Below are positions 36,591-46,126 of a stretch of 64,000 nucleotides of DNA, piece after piece (within the stretch, counting starts at the first letter, position 1; each line of letters opens with the position of its first letter). The stretch comes from Psychromonas algicola (GTDB lineage Bacteria > Pseudomonadota > Gammaproteobacteria > Enterobacterales > Psychromonadaceae). Made by a program: the position numbers and the translations under genes. The stretch covers positions 1 to 64,000 of the forward strand of contig NZ_SNUB01000003.1 of NCBI RefSeq assembly GCF_004378355.1, written 5' to 3'. Below the pieces are notes generated by a model. That model was not told the DNA's origin. It saw only the letters and a list, made by a program, of their open reading frames with translations, and searched no databases.

Positions 36591-37775
36591 ATGTTTAAAC
36601 AGCTTCAACCCGCAGTTAAAGATCCTATTTTGTCTTTATCTTTTGCCTACCAGCAAGATAGTCATGCGCAAAAATTAAATCTTGGTATCGGTGTATATCG
36701 TGATGAGCAAGGTTTGACGCCAGTATTGCCTTCAGTGAAAGTTGCTGAAAAATATTTGTTAGAAAGCCAGCAAAGCAAAGCTTATGTGGGGTTAGCTGGA
36801 TGCGAGCAGTTTAATGCTGAGATGATCAATTTAGTGTTAGGTGATAATGCCAGTCGTTCTCGTGCGGTAGGGGTACAAACTCCCGGTGCAAGTGGTGCAT
36901 TAAGGTTATTAGCTGATGTAATTAAACTCGCTAATCCCACTGCTAAAATTTGGATGAGTGATTTAAGTTATGCTAACCATGCACCTATTATGAAAACAGC
37001 GGGTCTTGAAGTTGCTTATTATCCTTATTTTGATCCGTTAACAAAAACAGTTAATGAAGTTGCAATGTTGGAGACATTATCTCAGTTAGGAAAAAATGAT
37101 GTGGTGTTATTACACGGATGTTGCCATAACCCGACGGGTGCAGATATTAGTTTTGCTGCTTGGCAAGCAATTACAGAGATGGCAATCAAATCAGGATTCT
37201 TACCTTTTATCGATATGGCTTATCAAGGCTTTGCTGTTGGAATTGAAGAAGATGCGGCTGGATTTCGTTATCTTGCTGAACGTGTTCCTTCGTATTTTGT
37301 GGCAAGTTCATGCTCTAAAAACTTTGGTTTATATCGAGAAAGAACGGGAGTTGCGATTGTTGCTTCTAATAACTTAGCAGAAAGTGAGTGTATTAAAGGG
37401 CGCATTATTGAATGTGCACGAAGTACTTACACTATGCCACCAGATCATGGTGCCGCTATTGTGCGTCATATATTGCAAGATGAAACGTTAAAAACACAAT
37501 GGCTATCTGAAGTCACAGAAATGAGAATGCGTATTTTAAATGTTCGTTCTTTATTAGTTGATGCATTAAAAGAGCAAACTGGCACGCAGCAATTTGACTT
37601 TATTAATCAACACAAAGGTATGTTCTCAGTAATAGGAACCAACAAAGAGCAATTAATACGTTTAAGAGAAGAGTTTGGTATTTATATCGTCGGTGGTGGG
37701 CGAATTAATATCGCTGGATTAAGAGAAACTGAAGTTCCGTATCTAGCTGAAAGTTTATCAACAGTATTTAAATGA
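36591..37775 (+). CDS. Aromatic/aspartate aminotransferase (class I, AspC/TyrB type)
   Basis: A 394-residue PLP-dependent transaminase of the AspC/TyrB branch. The Schiff-base lysine lies in SSCSKNFGLYRER near residue 245; LNLGIGVYRDEQG at the N-terminus, HGCCHNPTGAD (asparagine-proline motif contacting PLP) and the PFIDMAYQGF block are characteristic. It transfers amino groups between aspartate, glutamate and perhaps aromatic amino acids. AspC and TyrB cannot be told apart safely here. It is a single-gene unit with a strong terminator. Confidence 0.9.
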   Translation: MFKQLQPAVKDPILSLSFAYQQDSHAQKLNLGIGVYRDEQGLTPVLPSVKVAEKYLLESQQSKAYVGLAGCEQFNAEMINLVLGDNASRSRAVGVQTPGASGALRLLADVIKLANPTAKIWMSDLSYANHAPIMKTAGLEVAYYPYFDPLTKTVNEVAMLETLSQLGKNDVVLLHGCCHNPTGADISFAAWQAITEMAIKSGFLPFIDMAYQGFAVGIEEDAAGFRYLAERVPSYFVASSCSKNFGLYRERTGVAIVASNNLAESECIKGRIIECARSTYTMPPDHGAAIVRHILQDETLKTQWLSEVTEMRMRILNVRSLLVDALKEQTGTQQFDFINQHKGMFSVIGTNKEQLIRLREEFGIYIVGGGRINIAGLRETEVPYLAESLSTVFK

Positions 37776-37802
37776 TTTTACGTATTGGGTTTTTATAAAA
37801 GC

Positions 37803-37830
37803 AAAAAAGGGACTCGAAAGTCCCTTTTTT
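37803..37830. terminator. Bidirectional terminator between aminotransferase and serA
   Basis: AAAAAAGGGACT, CGAA, AGTCCCTTTTTT: a 12-base-pair stem with a stable CGAA tetraloop and T-runs on both strands, between two convergent genes. Confidence 0.92.
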
Positions 37831-37848
37831 ATGGCCAGTAAGCGATGC

Positions 37849-39078
37849 TTAATTTAATAAACGTGCGCGAATTGTACCTTCAATTTCTTTTAATTTAAGT
37901 AGCGCTGTATCAGCATCTTCACTGTTTACGTCAATCACTACATAACCAATATTTGCATTTGTTTGTAGGTATTGAGATGCAATGTTGATGTCGTTATCAG
38001 CAAAAGCTAAGTTAATTTTAGTTAAGATACCTGGTTGGTTTTTGTGAATATGTAATAAACGGCTCGTTCCTTTATGTATCGGTAAAGATACTTCAGGGAA
38101 GTTTTTAGATGATAATGTTGAACCGTTATCAGAGTATTTAACTAATTTACCTGCTACTTCGTAACCAATGTTTTCTTGTGCTTCTTGCGTGCTACCGCCA
38201 ACATGTGGCGTTAGGATCACGTTATCGAATTCACGTAATGGAGAATCAAACTGTTCTTTGTTTGATTTTGGTTCAGTAGGGAATACATCAACCGCTGCGC
38301 CCGCTAGTTTTTTGCTACGTAGTGCATCGCACAGTGCTGGAATATCAACAACAGTACCACGAGCGGCATTCATGAAAATGGCGCCATCTTTCATTTGTGC
38401 AAATTGCTCTGCACCCATCATATCTTTTGTAGAAGCCACTTCAGGAACGTGTAAGCTTACAACATCAGACATTGATAATAGTTTTTCCATGGTGTTAACT
38501 TGTGTCGCATTACCTAGTGGTAATTTGCTTTCAACATCATAGAAATAAACATTAAAGCCCAAACCTTCAGCTAAAATACCAAATTGCATACCGATATGAC
38601 CGTAACCGATAATACCTAAGTTTTTACCACGAGCTTCATAAGATTGTGTTGCTGATTTATCCCATTCTCCACGGTGTGCTTTTGCGTTTCGTTCTGGCAC
38701 GCCGCGTAATAGTAATAATGCTTGGCCTAGTACTAACTCCGCAACGCTTCGTGTATTTGAAAAAGGTGCGTTAAATACCGCAATACCTTTGGCTTGAGCT
38801 GCCTCTAAATCAACTTGGTTTGTACCAATACAAAAACAGCCAATAGCAACTAATTTGTCAGCTGCTTCTAAAACTTTAGCCGTTAAGTTAGTACGAGAAC
38901 GAATACCAATAAAATGAACGTCTTTAATTTTTTCGATTAATTCTTCATCGCTTAACGAAGTTTTAATGCTTTCGATATTGGTGTAACCCGAGTCAGTGAA
39001 TGTATCAAGTGAACTCTGGTGTAAACCTTCTAGAAGAAGAACTTTGATTTTATCTTTATTGAGTGAAAACTTCGTCAT
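37849..39078 (-). CDS. serA: D-3-phosphoglycerate dehydrogenase SerA
   Basis: A 409-residue enzyme starting serine synthesis by oxidising 3-phosphoglycerate with NAD. The Rossmann motif is GIIGYGHIGMQ near residue 155, the catalytic Arg/Glu/His set lies in ARGTVVD, PTEP and LTPHVGGST, and a C-terminal ACT domain (LHIHKNQPGILTKINLAF) provides serine feedback. E. coli SerA has 410 residues. It is near rpiA and ygfA as in E. coli, but here all lie on the same strand. Confidence 0.96.
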   Translation of the reverse strand: MTKFSLNKDKIKVLLLEGLHQSSLDTFTDSGYTNIESIKTSLSDEELIEKIKDVHFIGIRSRTNLTAKVLEAADKLVAIGCFCIGTNQVDLEAAQAKGIAVFNAPFSNTRSVAELVLGQALLLLRGVPERNAKAHRGEWDKSATQSYEARGKNLGIIGYGHIGMQFGILAEGLGFNVYFYDVESKLPLGNATQVNTMEKLLSMSDVVSLHVPEVASTKDMMGAEQFAQMKDGAIFMNAARGTVVDIPALCDALRSKKLAGAAVDVFPTEPKSNKEQFDSPLREFDNVILTPHVGGSTQEAQENIGYEVAGKLVKYSDNGSTLSSKNFPEVSLPIHKGTSRLLHIHKNQPGILTKINLAFADNDINIASQYLQTNANIGYVVIDVNSEDADTALLKLKEIEGTIRARLLN

Positions 39079-39240
39079 TTTATTTCCTTAGGGCCTTACG
39101 TTTGCAAGGTAGTGGACAAGTAATTTTATACGAACAATTTTAGTGTGGGTAAAGTACCAAAATTTAACGCTATTGTGAATCTGAGACTGTTATTTTGTAT
39201 ATGAAAAAATGAAACAACTTATTACAATTTGCGTATCTAT

Positions 39241-39276
39241 TGATCCAATCCCTTGTTTTTGTATGGAATTGGATCA
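39241..39276 (-). terminator. Hairpin after rpiA
   Basis: TGATCCAATCCC and GGAATTGGATCA form a long stem (one mismatch) with a 12-base loop, starting 11 bases after the rpiA stop on the minus strand. There is no U-tract on that strand, so termination strength is uncertain. Confidence 0.4.
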
Positions 39277-39286
39277 TTTAATTAAT

Positions 39287-39943
39287 TTATTTTAAAACTT
39301 TTACGCCATTTTCTGTGCCGACTAATACAACATCAGCTGCGCGATTTGCGAATAATCCATTGGTTACTACACCAACAATTGAGTTGATTTGGTTTTCTAA
39401 TGTTAATGGTTCAGCAATTTGCATGTTATGAACATCAAGAATGACATTACCATTATCAGTAATCACGCCTTCACGGTAAACAGGATCACCGCCTAGCTTA
39501 ACGAGTTCTCGAGCAACATAACTACGCGCCATTGGGATCACTTCAACAGGTAATGGAAATTCACCTAATACATCAACATTTTTTGTATCATCAACGATAC
39601 AGATAAATTTATCTGCAACAGCTGAAACAATCTTTTCACGCGTTAATGCAGCACCGCCACCTTTGATCATATGATTGTATTTATTGATTTCATCTGCACC
39701 ATCGACATATACACTTAATTCAGACACTTCATTTAAATCAAATACATCAATGCCGTATTCTTTTAATTTTGCTGTTGATGCTTCTGAGCTGGATACTGCA
39801 CCTATGATACTGTTTTTGATTGTTGCTAATGCATCAATGAAATGATTAACCGTTGAGCCTGTGCCTACACCTACAATAGTGTCTTTTTCAACGTATTCTA
39901 AGGCTGCATAAGCGGCTGCTTTTTTCTTATCATCTTGAGTCAT
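39287..39943 (-). CDS. rpiA: Ribose-5-phosphate isomerase A
   Basis: A 218-residue isomerase interconverting ribose 5-phosphate and ribulose 5-phosphate in the pentose phosphate pathway. [15 protein letters not shown] (phosphate loop), [18 protein letters not shown] (catalytic Asp pair) and [12 protein letters not shown] are all present, and size equals E. coli RpiA (219). Start chosen at MTQDDKKK with AGGAT eight bases upstream; the longer frame to 39982 is not supported. Confidence 0.96.
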   Translation of the reverse strand: MTQDDKKKAAAYAALEYVEKDTIVGVGTGSTVNHFIDALATIKNSIIGAVSSSEASTAKLKEYGIDVFDLNEVSELSVYVDGADEINKYNHMIKGGGAALTREKIVSAVADKFICIVDDTKNVDVLGEFPLPVEVIPMARSYVARELVKLGGDPVYREGVITDNGNVILDVHNMQIAEPLTLENQINSIVGVVTNGLFANRAADVVLVGTENGVKVLK

Positions 39944-40058
39944 CGGTTGGTATCCTGTTGAGTTGAGGGTTATGCTTTTCAATGGGCGCGATTATACCCT
40001 CAATTGCGCTTTAAATTTAAGCTATATTTTTTAAAACAGTGTAAATAATTTGCTTAAA

Positions 40059-40670
40059 TTAAAAGCAAAAATGATGAGTTGGGGTAATGATTTCAGGCAA
40101 GGGGACGTCCCAGTTTTGAATAGGTAGTGCATCTAGGTACTGACAATCATGTGCAAGCCCGATAGGGTAAGGTCCAGTTTGCTTTTCAAACCAAGGGCTT
40201 AGTAAACGGTCGTAATAACCGCCACCCATTCCAATTCGGTTCCCCTGTTGGTCAAAAGCAACCAATGGGGTGAATACAATATCTAATTCAGTAACGGGAC
40301 AAGTATTGGCAAAGCATGAATTTTCAATAATTAATTTTGGCTCTTTAATACCGTAACGGTTTATATCCATTTCAGTATTTAGCGTATATTCAACAAAGAT
40401 TAATTGTCCTGGTTCATCAGGATGCACCACAGGTAAGTAAACCTGTTTATTTTGTTGCCAGCACCATTCAATAAAACAGGTTAAATCGATTTCACCATCA
40501 TAAGCTAAAGTAACAGATACGCGTTTTGCTTTAAGTATTTTAGGATGAGTGATTAAAGTGCTGAGTAATTTTTCAGATGCATTTTGCTGAGCTTCATTAG
40601 TTAATGCTCTACGTGATGCTCTGATAGTTTTACGTATTGCATCTCGTTGTTCAGAAATCGTATCGTTCAT
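40059..40670 (-). CDS. ygfA: 5-formyltetrahydrofolate cyclo-ligase (YgfA/Fau)
   Basis: A 203-residue ATP-dependent enzyme returning 5-formyl-THF to the folate pool via 5,10-methenyl-THF. The N-terminal basic RKTIRASRRAL (ATP-binding), LAYDGEIDL and the C-terminal FDQQGNRIGMGGGYYDRLL motif are diagnostic. In gammaproteobacteria it follows the 6S RNA gene, and the 6S RNA is indeed found just upstream here, so the two are probably made from one transcript. Confidence 0.95.
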   Translation of the reverse strand: MNDTISEQRDAIRKTIRASRRALTNEAQQNASEKLLSTLITHPKILKAKRVSVTLAYDGEIDLTCFIEWCWQQNKQVYLPVVHPDEPGQLIFVEYTLNTEMDINRYGIKEPKLIIENSCFANTCPVTELDIVFTPLVAFDQQGNRIGMGGGYYDRLLSPWFEKQTGPYPIGLAHDCQYLDALPIQNWDVPLPEIITPTHHFCF

Positions 40671-40753
40671 TGTTGTTTAAAAACTTAATTAAAATTCAGG
40701 TACACAGAAGATAACAAAGAAAACGTTTAAATGGTAATTTATATAGTGGATAG

Positions 40754-40937
40754 GTAATCCAGGGGCACCGCTATTGACTTTGACCTTGAACCCGAAGGTC
40801 AAGGTGGCGTATTCGTGTATACCGTAGGTTTCTCGATACTAGCCGAGTTTACACAATAGTATCCAACCGAATTCACCAAGGTAAAGCTTATCGGCTCAGG
40901 GACTTAGTCAAGATTAACGGGTGCCCGAGGATTAAAT
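40754..40937 (-). ncRNA. ssrS: 6S RNA (SsrS)
   Basis: Between zapA and ygfA on the minus strand, the exact place of ssrS in E. coli. The ends pair (ATCCTCGGGCACC with GGTGCCCCTGGAT), and the interior contains AGTCCCTGAGCCGATA, matching E. coli 6S RNA, and the apical ACCTTGA...GGTTCAAGGT hairpin. 6S RNA mimics an open promoter and sequesters sigma-70 RNA polymerase in stationary phase. Length ~184 bases is typical; the ends are estimated from pairing and could be off by several bases. Confidence 0.9.
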
Positions 40938-41087
40938 AAACTGTACCTGTATTTAATCGGTTTTAAAAGGGGTTTATGGACAAAATTCTTTAAATTTGAT
41001 CAAAGCTTTTGTTTTTTAAAAAAAGTGTATTTCAATTGTATAAAAGGTGATCGAAGTGTTGAAAATTACATCAGTCATTGCTGCTTT

Positions 41088-41423
41088 TTATGAAGCCACT
41101 TCATCCTGATTGACTGATGCCGTTGTTTCTGTGGATGGCTTTTTATCTAATACACCTGAAATTGCATTTTGTAGCTTTTCGATGCGGCGATTAAGTTCTT
41201 CGGTTTTTGCTTGGTTTTCTGCTTGTAATGTATTGAGTTGGTGTCGGTAATTTAGCGTTGCCATCACAATTAATTGTTCATTACGTAAGTTTCTACCGGA
41301 CATTCTTAATTCTTTTAAGTGTTCATCTACCTGAGCGACGGTTTGTAATAAACTATCTTGCTCGCCATCGGGGCAGCCTATTTTGTATTGTTGGCCTAAA
41401 ATATTGATATCAAGCTGTGCCAT
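41088..41423 (-). CDS. zapA: Cell division protein ZapA
   Basis: A 111-residue cytoplasmic protein that bundles FtsZ filaments. The N-terminal LDINILGQQYKIGCPDGE is the ZapA dimer/tetramer domain and the second half is a coiled coil (about residues 55-95, NTLQAENQAKTEELNRRIEKL). Divergent from ygfB and followed by 6S RNA and ygfA on the same strand, as in E. coli. Confidence 0.94.
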   Translation of the reverse strand: MAQLDINILGQQYKIGCPDGEQDSLLQTVAQVDEHLKELRMSGRNLRNEQLIVMATLNYRHQLNTLQAENQAKTEELNRRIEKLQNAISGVLDKKPSTETTASVNQDEVAS

Positions 41424-41594
41424 AAACGACCTCGTTAGTATGATAGATTGGGCTAGGTAAACTTCCCTTTCAAAAATATGAGATTACGCGCGAACTATAT
41501 CGAGCTAGCTATCAAGTTTCAAGTAGTTACTAGCGACGAGATCCTGTGGATGATAGAATGCTTGGATTATTCCTTGTTGATTAAGAGTGTCGCT

Positions 41595-42164
41595 ATGAGT
41601 TCTTCTGTTTTACCCAATTTCGAAAAAATATCACAAGCACTTGAAGATGCTGATTTATTTACCAATGCGTCGGAAACACATGGCGTGTTGGCCGGATTTG
41701 TTTGTGGTGGTATTGCCCTTGATGATAACAGTTGGCAGCCATTATTTAATGATGTCGTTAATGAAGGAATGGCCTTACCAAAAGTGATTAAATCCTTAAT
41801 CTCTGATCTTTATGCCGATGTTGTCAAACAATGTAGTGACGATGGTTTAGGTTTCAACTTGCTATTACCCGATGATGAAAAACCCTTGGATGAACGCGCA
41901 GAAGCGATGGCGCAATGGTCTCAAGGTTTTCTAGTGGGATTTGGTATGGTACAACAAAACTTAAATCAAGCCCCAGAAGATGTTCAAGAAGTGATCCGTG
42001 ATATTCGCGATATTTCGCAATTGTCTTTGGATTTTGAACAAGAAGACGAAGATTCTGAGATTGCATTTACTGAAATTGTTGAGTATCTTCGAATAAGTGC
42101 AATGGTCTGCTTTAATACGTTTTCTCGTAAAACTAGCTCTCCCGTTTCTAATACTCTTCATTAA
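41595..42164 (+). CDS. ygfB: UPF0149 family protein YgfB
   Basis: A 189-residue alpha-helical protein of the UPF0149/YgfB family, of unknown molecular role. The pattern SETHGVLAGFVCGG near residue 28 and EAMAQWSQGFLVGFG near 115 is family-specific. Start at the ATG of MSSSVLPNF; the frame runs open back to 41478 but the extra 39 residues do not belong to the family. E. coli YgfB is 192 residues. First gene of ygfB-pepP-ubiH-ubiI. Confidence 0.9.
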   Translation: MSSSVLPNFEKISQALEDADLFTNASETHGVLAGFVCGGIALDDNSWQPLFNDVVNEGMALPKVIKSLISDLYADVVKQCSDDGLGFNLLLPDDEKPLDERAEAMAQWSQGFLVGFGMVQQNLNQAPEDVQEVIRDIRDISQLSLDFEQEDEDSEIAFTEIVEYLRISAMVCFNTFSRKTSSPVSNTLH

Positions 42165-42176
42165 TCTCGAGGCTAC

Positions 42177-43478
42177 ATGACTGAATTTACAACTCGCCGT
42201 CAACTATTTGCTGACACATTGCTAAATAACAGTATTGCTATTTTTCCTTCAAACCAAGAATTAACGCGCAGTAATGATACTGAATTTCGTTTTCGTCAAA
42301 ATAGTGATTTTTATTATTTATGTGGTTTTAATGAGCCTGATGCTTGTTTAGTGCTTATTAAAAAAGAAGAGTGTGTTAAAACTATTTTATTTAACCGTAA
42401 GAAAGATAAAACGGCTGAAATTTGGCATGGCTATCGTTTAGGTCAAGAAGCCGCTATTACTGAATTGCAAATTGATGATGCTTTTCCAATTGATGATTTT
42501 GAAGTGCAATTAAGTCAATTATTAACGGATATTGAAAATATTTATTACCCTGTTTTAAGTGGATTGAGTTTAGATCAACGTTTACAAAACGTATTAACCT
42601 CTTTACGTAATAAATCACGAAGTGGTTTGATTACTGCAAATCAATTCTTAAATTGGCAACCGCAATTACATGAAATGCGTTTATTCAAAAGCTCTGCTGA
42701 ACAAGATTTAATGCGTAAAGCTGGCGAAATATCTGCACTTGGACATGTACGAGCAATGCAACGTTGTAAGCCGGGAATGTTAGAGTTTCAATTAGAACTA
42801 GAAATCGAATATGAATTTGCTAAACAAGGCACTCGTGATGTTGCCTACAGTAGTATTGTCGCTGGTGGTAATAACGCTTGTATTTTACATTACACTGAAA
42901 ACGATAAACCTTTGCAAAATGGGGACTTAGTCTTAATTGATGCAGGTGCAGAATATCAAGGTTATGCTGGCGATATTACGCGTACTTTCCCAGTGAATGG
43001 ACGTTTCTCTGAAGAGCAGGCTATCATTTACCAACTTGTTTTAGATTGTCAGTTATTAGCGATTGAAAATGTAAAACCAGGAATAAGTGTTTTAGGCATT
43101 AATAAATTAGTGGTACGTAAAATGTGCGAAGGTTTATTAAACTTAGGTATCATGAAAGGCGACCTTGAAACCTTGATTTCAGAAGAAAAATATAAATCGT
43201 TTTATATGCATGGTTTAGGACATTTTATTGGATTAGATGTGCACGATGTGGGTGAGGCTGGCACAATCGATAATCCGCGTTTATTAGAAGCTGGCATGGC
43301 AATTACCATTGAACCAGGTATTTATATTAGTCACGATGCAGATGTTGAAGATCGCTGGAAAGGAATTGGTGTCCGTATTGAAGATGATATTCTGATCACA
43401 ACGACAGGTCATGAAGTTTTAACGTCTGCCGTACCGAAAACGATTAAAGATATTGAAACGCTAATGCAACATGGCTAA
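42177..43478 (+). CDS. pepP: Xaa-Pro aminopeptidase PepP
   Basis: A 433-residue metallo-aminopeptidase that releases N-terminal residues next to proline. The C-terminal pita-bread fold carries the dimetal ligands: LIDAGAEYQGYAGDITRTF (two Asp), HGLGHFIGLDVHD (His), ITIEPGIYI (Glu) and GVRIEDDI (Glu). Residues 1-170 form the creatinase-like N-domain. E. coli PepP has 441 residues. It starts 12 bases after ygfB and is followed by ubiH. Confidence 0.95.
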   Translation: MTEFTTRRQLFADTLLNNSIAIFPSNQELTRSNDTEFRFRQNSDFYYLCGFNEPDACLVLIKKEECVKTILFNRKKDKTAEIWHGYRLGQEAAITELQIDDAFPIDDFEVQLSQLLTDIENIYYPVLSGLSLDQRLQNVLTSLRNKSRSGLITANQFLNWQPQLHEMRLFKSSAEQDLMRKAGEISALGHVRAMQRCKPGMLEFQLELEIEYEFAKQGTRDVAYSSIVAGGNNACILHYTENDKPLQNGDLVLIDAGAEYQGYAGDITRTFPVNGRFSEEQAIIYQLVLDCQLLAIENVKPGISVLGINKLVVRKMCEGLLNLGIMKGDLETLISEEKYKSFYMHGLGHFIGLDVHDVGEAGTIDNPRLLEAGMAITIEPGIYISHDADVEDRWKGIGVRIEDDILITTTGHEVLTSAVPKTIKDIETLMQHG

Positions 43479-43500
43479 AACAAATAACGAGGCACTTTCA

Positions 43501-44748
43501 ATGAGCACTATTTCAACATCTGAGCAAACGTTAGATTATGATGTAGTGATCGTAGGAGCTGGTATGTCTGGCTCATTATTGGCGCTTTCATTATTAACAA
43601 AAAAACCTTCGCTTAAGGTATTGTTGCTAGATGAAAATCCTAAGCGAATAAAGACTGATCGTGCATCAAATCCAAGTTTTGATGCACGTTGCATTGCTTT
43701 AAATGCAGGCTCTGTTGATGTGTTGCATGAACTTGGTTTATGGAAAGATATTCAAAGCAAAGCGCAATCTATTCAACAAATTCAAGTTTCGGATCGTGGT
43801 TATTTGGGTGCTCCTGAGTTAACACCACAATCATCCTCTGAAATAAATGATGAAGCTTTTGGGTATGTGGTTGAGTTACAACATGTGGGCCAAGTGTTGG
43901 CGCACACTCTCGCCGATTTTCAATCATTAACCACCTTGTATAACGTTAAATTAGAGCATATTGAACAGCAAATTTCATCTGTCACCTGCCAGTTAAGCAA
44001 TACACAAAAAGTCACTGCTAAATTGTGCGTGGGAGCAGATGGAGGCAATAGCCAAGTAAGAAAGCTTGCTAATATACAAAGCAGTCGCAGCGACTATCAT
44101 CGTAGTGCGATTATTTGTAATATTCGTAGTAACCAACCTCATCAAAGTATTGCCTACGAACGATTTACGGAAAGTGGTCCCATTGCCTTGTTACCGTTAA
44201 CAGATAATCGATTTTCAGTGGTTTACTGTGTTGAAAATAAAAATCTTGATTGCATTAAAAATTTATCCGACAGTGCCTTTTTAAGCCACTTGCAATTAGA
44301 GTTTGGATTTCGTGCAGGCGTCTTTGAAGAAACCGGAAAACGGGATGTGTATCCATTAATGCTGTTAACTTCAAACCATCCTATTTCACATCGTGTTGTT
44401 TGTATTGGCAACGCGGCACACAGTTTACACCCTGTTGCCGGCCAAGGTTTTAATTTAGGCTTACGTGATCTTTATGTCTTAGCTGAAGTGATCTCGCAAA
44501 CCGACATTGACAAAGTTGGCTCATTCCCAATGCTAAATCATTATTGGCAATGCCGAAAAGCTGATCACAATAAAACCATATTAATGACAGATAGTTTGGT
44601 ACGTATTTTTAGTAATCAGTACCATTTATTTAGTATTCCTCGTACTTTCGGGCTACAAGCAATGAGCCTGTTTCCGTCTTTATCTCAGCCTATTATCGAA
44701 CAAGCAAAAGGCCAGTTTGATTTGTTTAACAGAGAAAATTTATCATGA
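43501..44748 (+). CDS. ubiH: 2-octaprenyl-6-methoxyphenol hydroxylase UbiH
   Basis: A flavoprotein monooxygenase of ubiquinone synthesis. FAD motifs are DVVIVGAGMSGSLLAL near the N-terminus, CVGADGGNSQVR in the middle and IGNAAHSLHPVAGQGFNLGLRD near residue 315. Start chosen at ATG 43501, which has ACGAGG eight bases upstream and gives 415 residues; an ATG at 43471 overlapping pepP has no ribosome-binding site. Its stop overlaps the ubiI start by four bases. Confidence 0.92.
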   Translation: MSTISTSEQTLDYDVVIVGAGMSGSLLALSLLTKKPSLKVLLLDENPKRIKTDRASNPSFDARCIALNAGSVDVLHELGLWKDIQSKAQSIQQIQVSDRGYLGAPELTPQSSSEINDEAFGYVVELQHVGQVLAHTLADFQSLTTLYNVKLEHIEQQISSVTCQLSNTQKVTAKLCVGADGGNSQVRKLANIQSSRSDYHRSAIICNIRSNQPHQSIAYERFTESGPIALLPLTDNRFSVVYCVENKNLDCIKNLSDSAFLSHLQLEFGFRAGVFEETGKRDVYPLMLLTSNHPISHRVVCIGNAAHSLHPVAGQGFNLGLRDLYVLAEVISQTDIDKVGSFPMLNHYWQCRKADHNKTILMTDSLVRIFSNQYHLFSIPRTFGLQAMSLFPSLSQPIIEQAKGQFDLFNRENLS

Positions 44749-45965
44749 TGCAATCTTTTGATGTCACCATTGTTGGTGGTGGAATGGTTGGTTTAACGTT
44801 AGCCAAAGGCCTTGCGAATAGTGAATTATCAATCGCTATTATTGAAGCTAGTGAAACAAGTGAGCTAGCAAAGAGCCCTGAAAGCAGAGTCAGTGCAATT
44901 AGTTTTGCAAGTAAAACGCTATTCGATAATTTAGGTGTTTGGCCATTATTAGCCAGTGAACGCATAACCCCTTATCAAACCATGCAAGTATGGGAAAAAG
45001 ATAGTTTTGGTAAAATTGAATTCAATGCTAAGCAGGTGAACCAACAAGAACTAGGTTACATTGTTGAAAACAAAAACTTACAACTTGCTTTATTAACTGC
45101 GGTTCAACAACAGAAAAATGTCACTTTTTTTTGCCCAGATGCCTTACAAAATATGGCGATTGGAGAAGGCGAAGCTTGGTTAACATTAAACAGCGGCAAA
45201 CAATTAACTTCAAAATTAGTGGTTGCAGCAGACGGCGCAAACTCTTGGGTGAGACAACAACTAGATATCCCGTTAACTAAATGGGACTACCAGCATCATG
45301 CGATTGTGGCGACTGTAAAAACTCAAGAAATTCATCAAGCCTGTGCAAGGCAAATATTCACGTCACAAGGGCCGTTGGCTTTTCTTCCTTTATATGAACA
45401 ACATACAAGTTCCATTGTTTGGTCGGTTCCGCCACTACAAGCTGAACTTTTACTGGCATTAGATGATGCAGCGTTTAACCAAGAATTAAATCGTCATTTT
45501 GATAATCGTTTAGGCTTGTGTGAAGTGCAAGGCTACAGACAAAGTATCCCATTAACCATGCGCTATGCTCGTGATTTTGCTAAGCACCGTGTCGCTTTAA
45601 TTGGCGATGCGGCACATACCATTCATCCTTTAGCGGGGCAGGGCGTCAACCTAGGTTTAATGGATGCAGCAAGTTTAGGGCAAGAGATTCTAAAATGTAG
45701 CGCTGCTGGCAATGATATTGGACTTTATCAACATCTACGCCATTTTGAGCGTTGGCGTAAAGCGGAAGCAATACAAATGATTGCATCGATGGAATCTCTG
45801 AAACAATTATTTAACGGTGATAATCCCATTCAGAAATTATTAAGAGATGTTGCATTAACCATGGCGAATAATGTTTCTCCATTAAAAACACAATTTATAA
45901 AACAAGCAATGGGCTTGCAAGGTGAGCGCCCTAATTTATGCTTACCGCAATCAAACGTTAAATAA
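44745..45965 (+). CDS. ubiI: 2-octaprenylphenol hydroxylase UbiI
   Basis: A 406-residue FAD-dependent hydroxylase acting at C5 of the ubiquinone ring. Motifs: DVTIVGGGMVGLTLA, VAADGANSWVRQQ and IGDAAHTIHPLAGQGVNLGLMDA. The VWEKDSFG, WDYQHHAIVAT and LRDVALTMA-type segments match E. coli UbiI (VisC) rather than UbiH or UbiF. Final gene of ygfB-pepP-ubiH-ubiI, the same order as in E. coli; UbiH and UbiI are paralogues in tandem. Confidence 0.92.
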   Translation: MMQSFDVTIVGGGMVGLTLAKGLANSELSIAIIEASETSELAKSPESRVSAISFASKTLFDNLGVWPLLASERITPYQTMQVWEKDSFGKIEFNAKQVNQQELGYIVENKNLQLALLTAVQQQKNVTFFCPDALQNMAIGEGEAWLTLNSGKQLTSKLVVAADGANSWVRQQLDIPLTKWDYQHHAIVATVKTQEIHQACARQIFTSQGPLAFLPLYEQHTSSIVWSVPPLQAELLLALDDAAFNQELNRHFDNRLGLCEVQGYRQSIPLTMRYARDFAKHRVALIGDAAHTIHPLAGQGVNLGLMDAASLGQEILKCSAAGNDIGLYQHLRHFERWRKAEAIQMIASMESLKQLFNGDNPIQKLLRDVALTMANNVSPLKTQFIKQAMGLQGERPNLCLPQSNVK

Positions 45966-46126
45966 ATGTTACTAACTCGATAAATGTCGTGCCAGATTTT
46001 GGCATTTTGTTTGAGAACAGGTATATTAGCGATAATTTTTTACTTACGCCTTTGATTTATTAATAGCCTTACGTTTAATTGTTAGGTTTATATTAAAGGT
46101 TTCAAATACCATAAGAGCGAAAAAAT

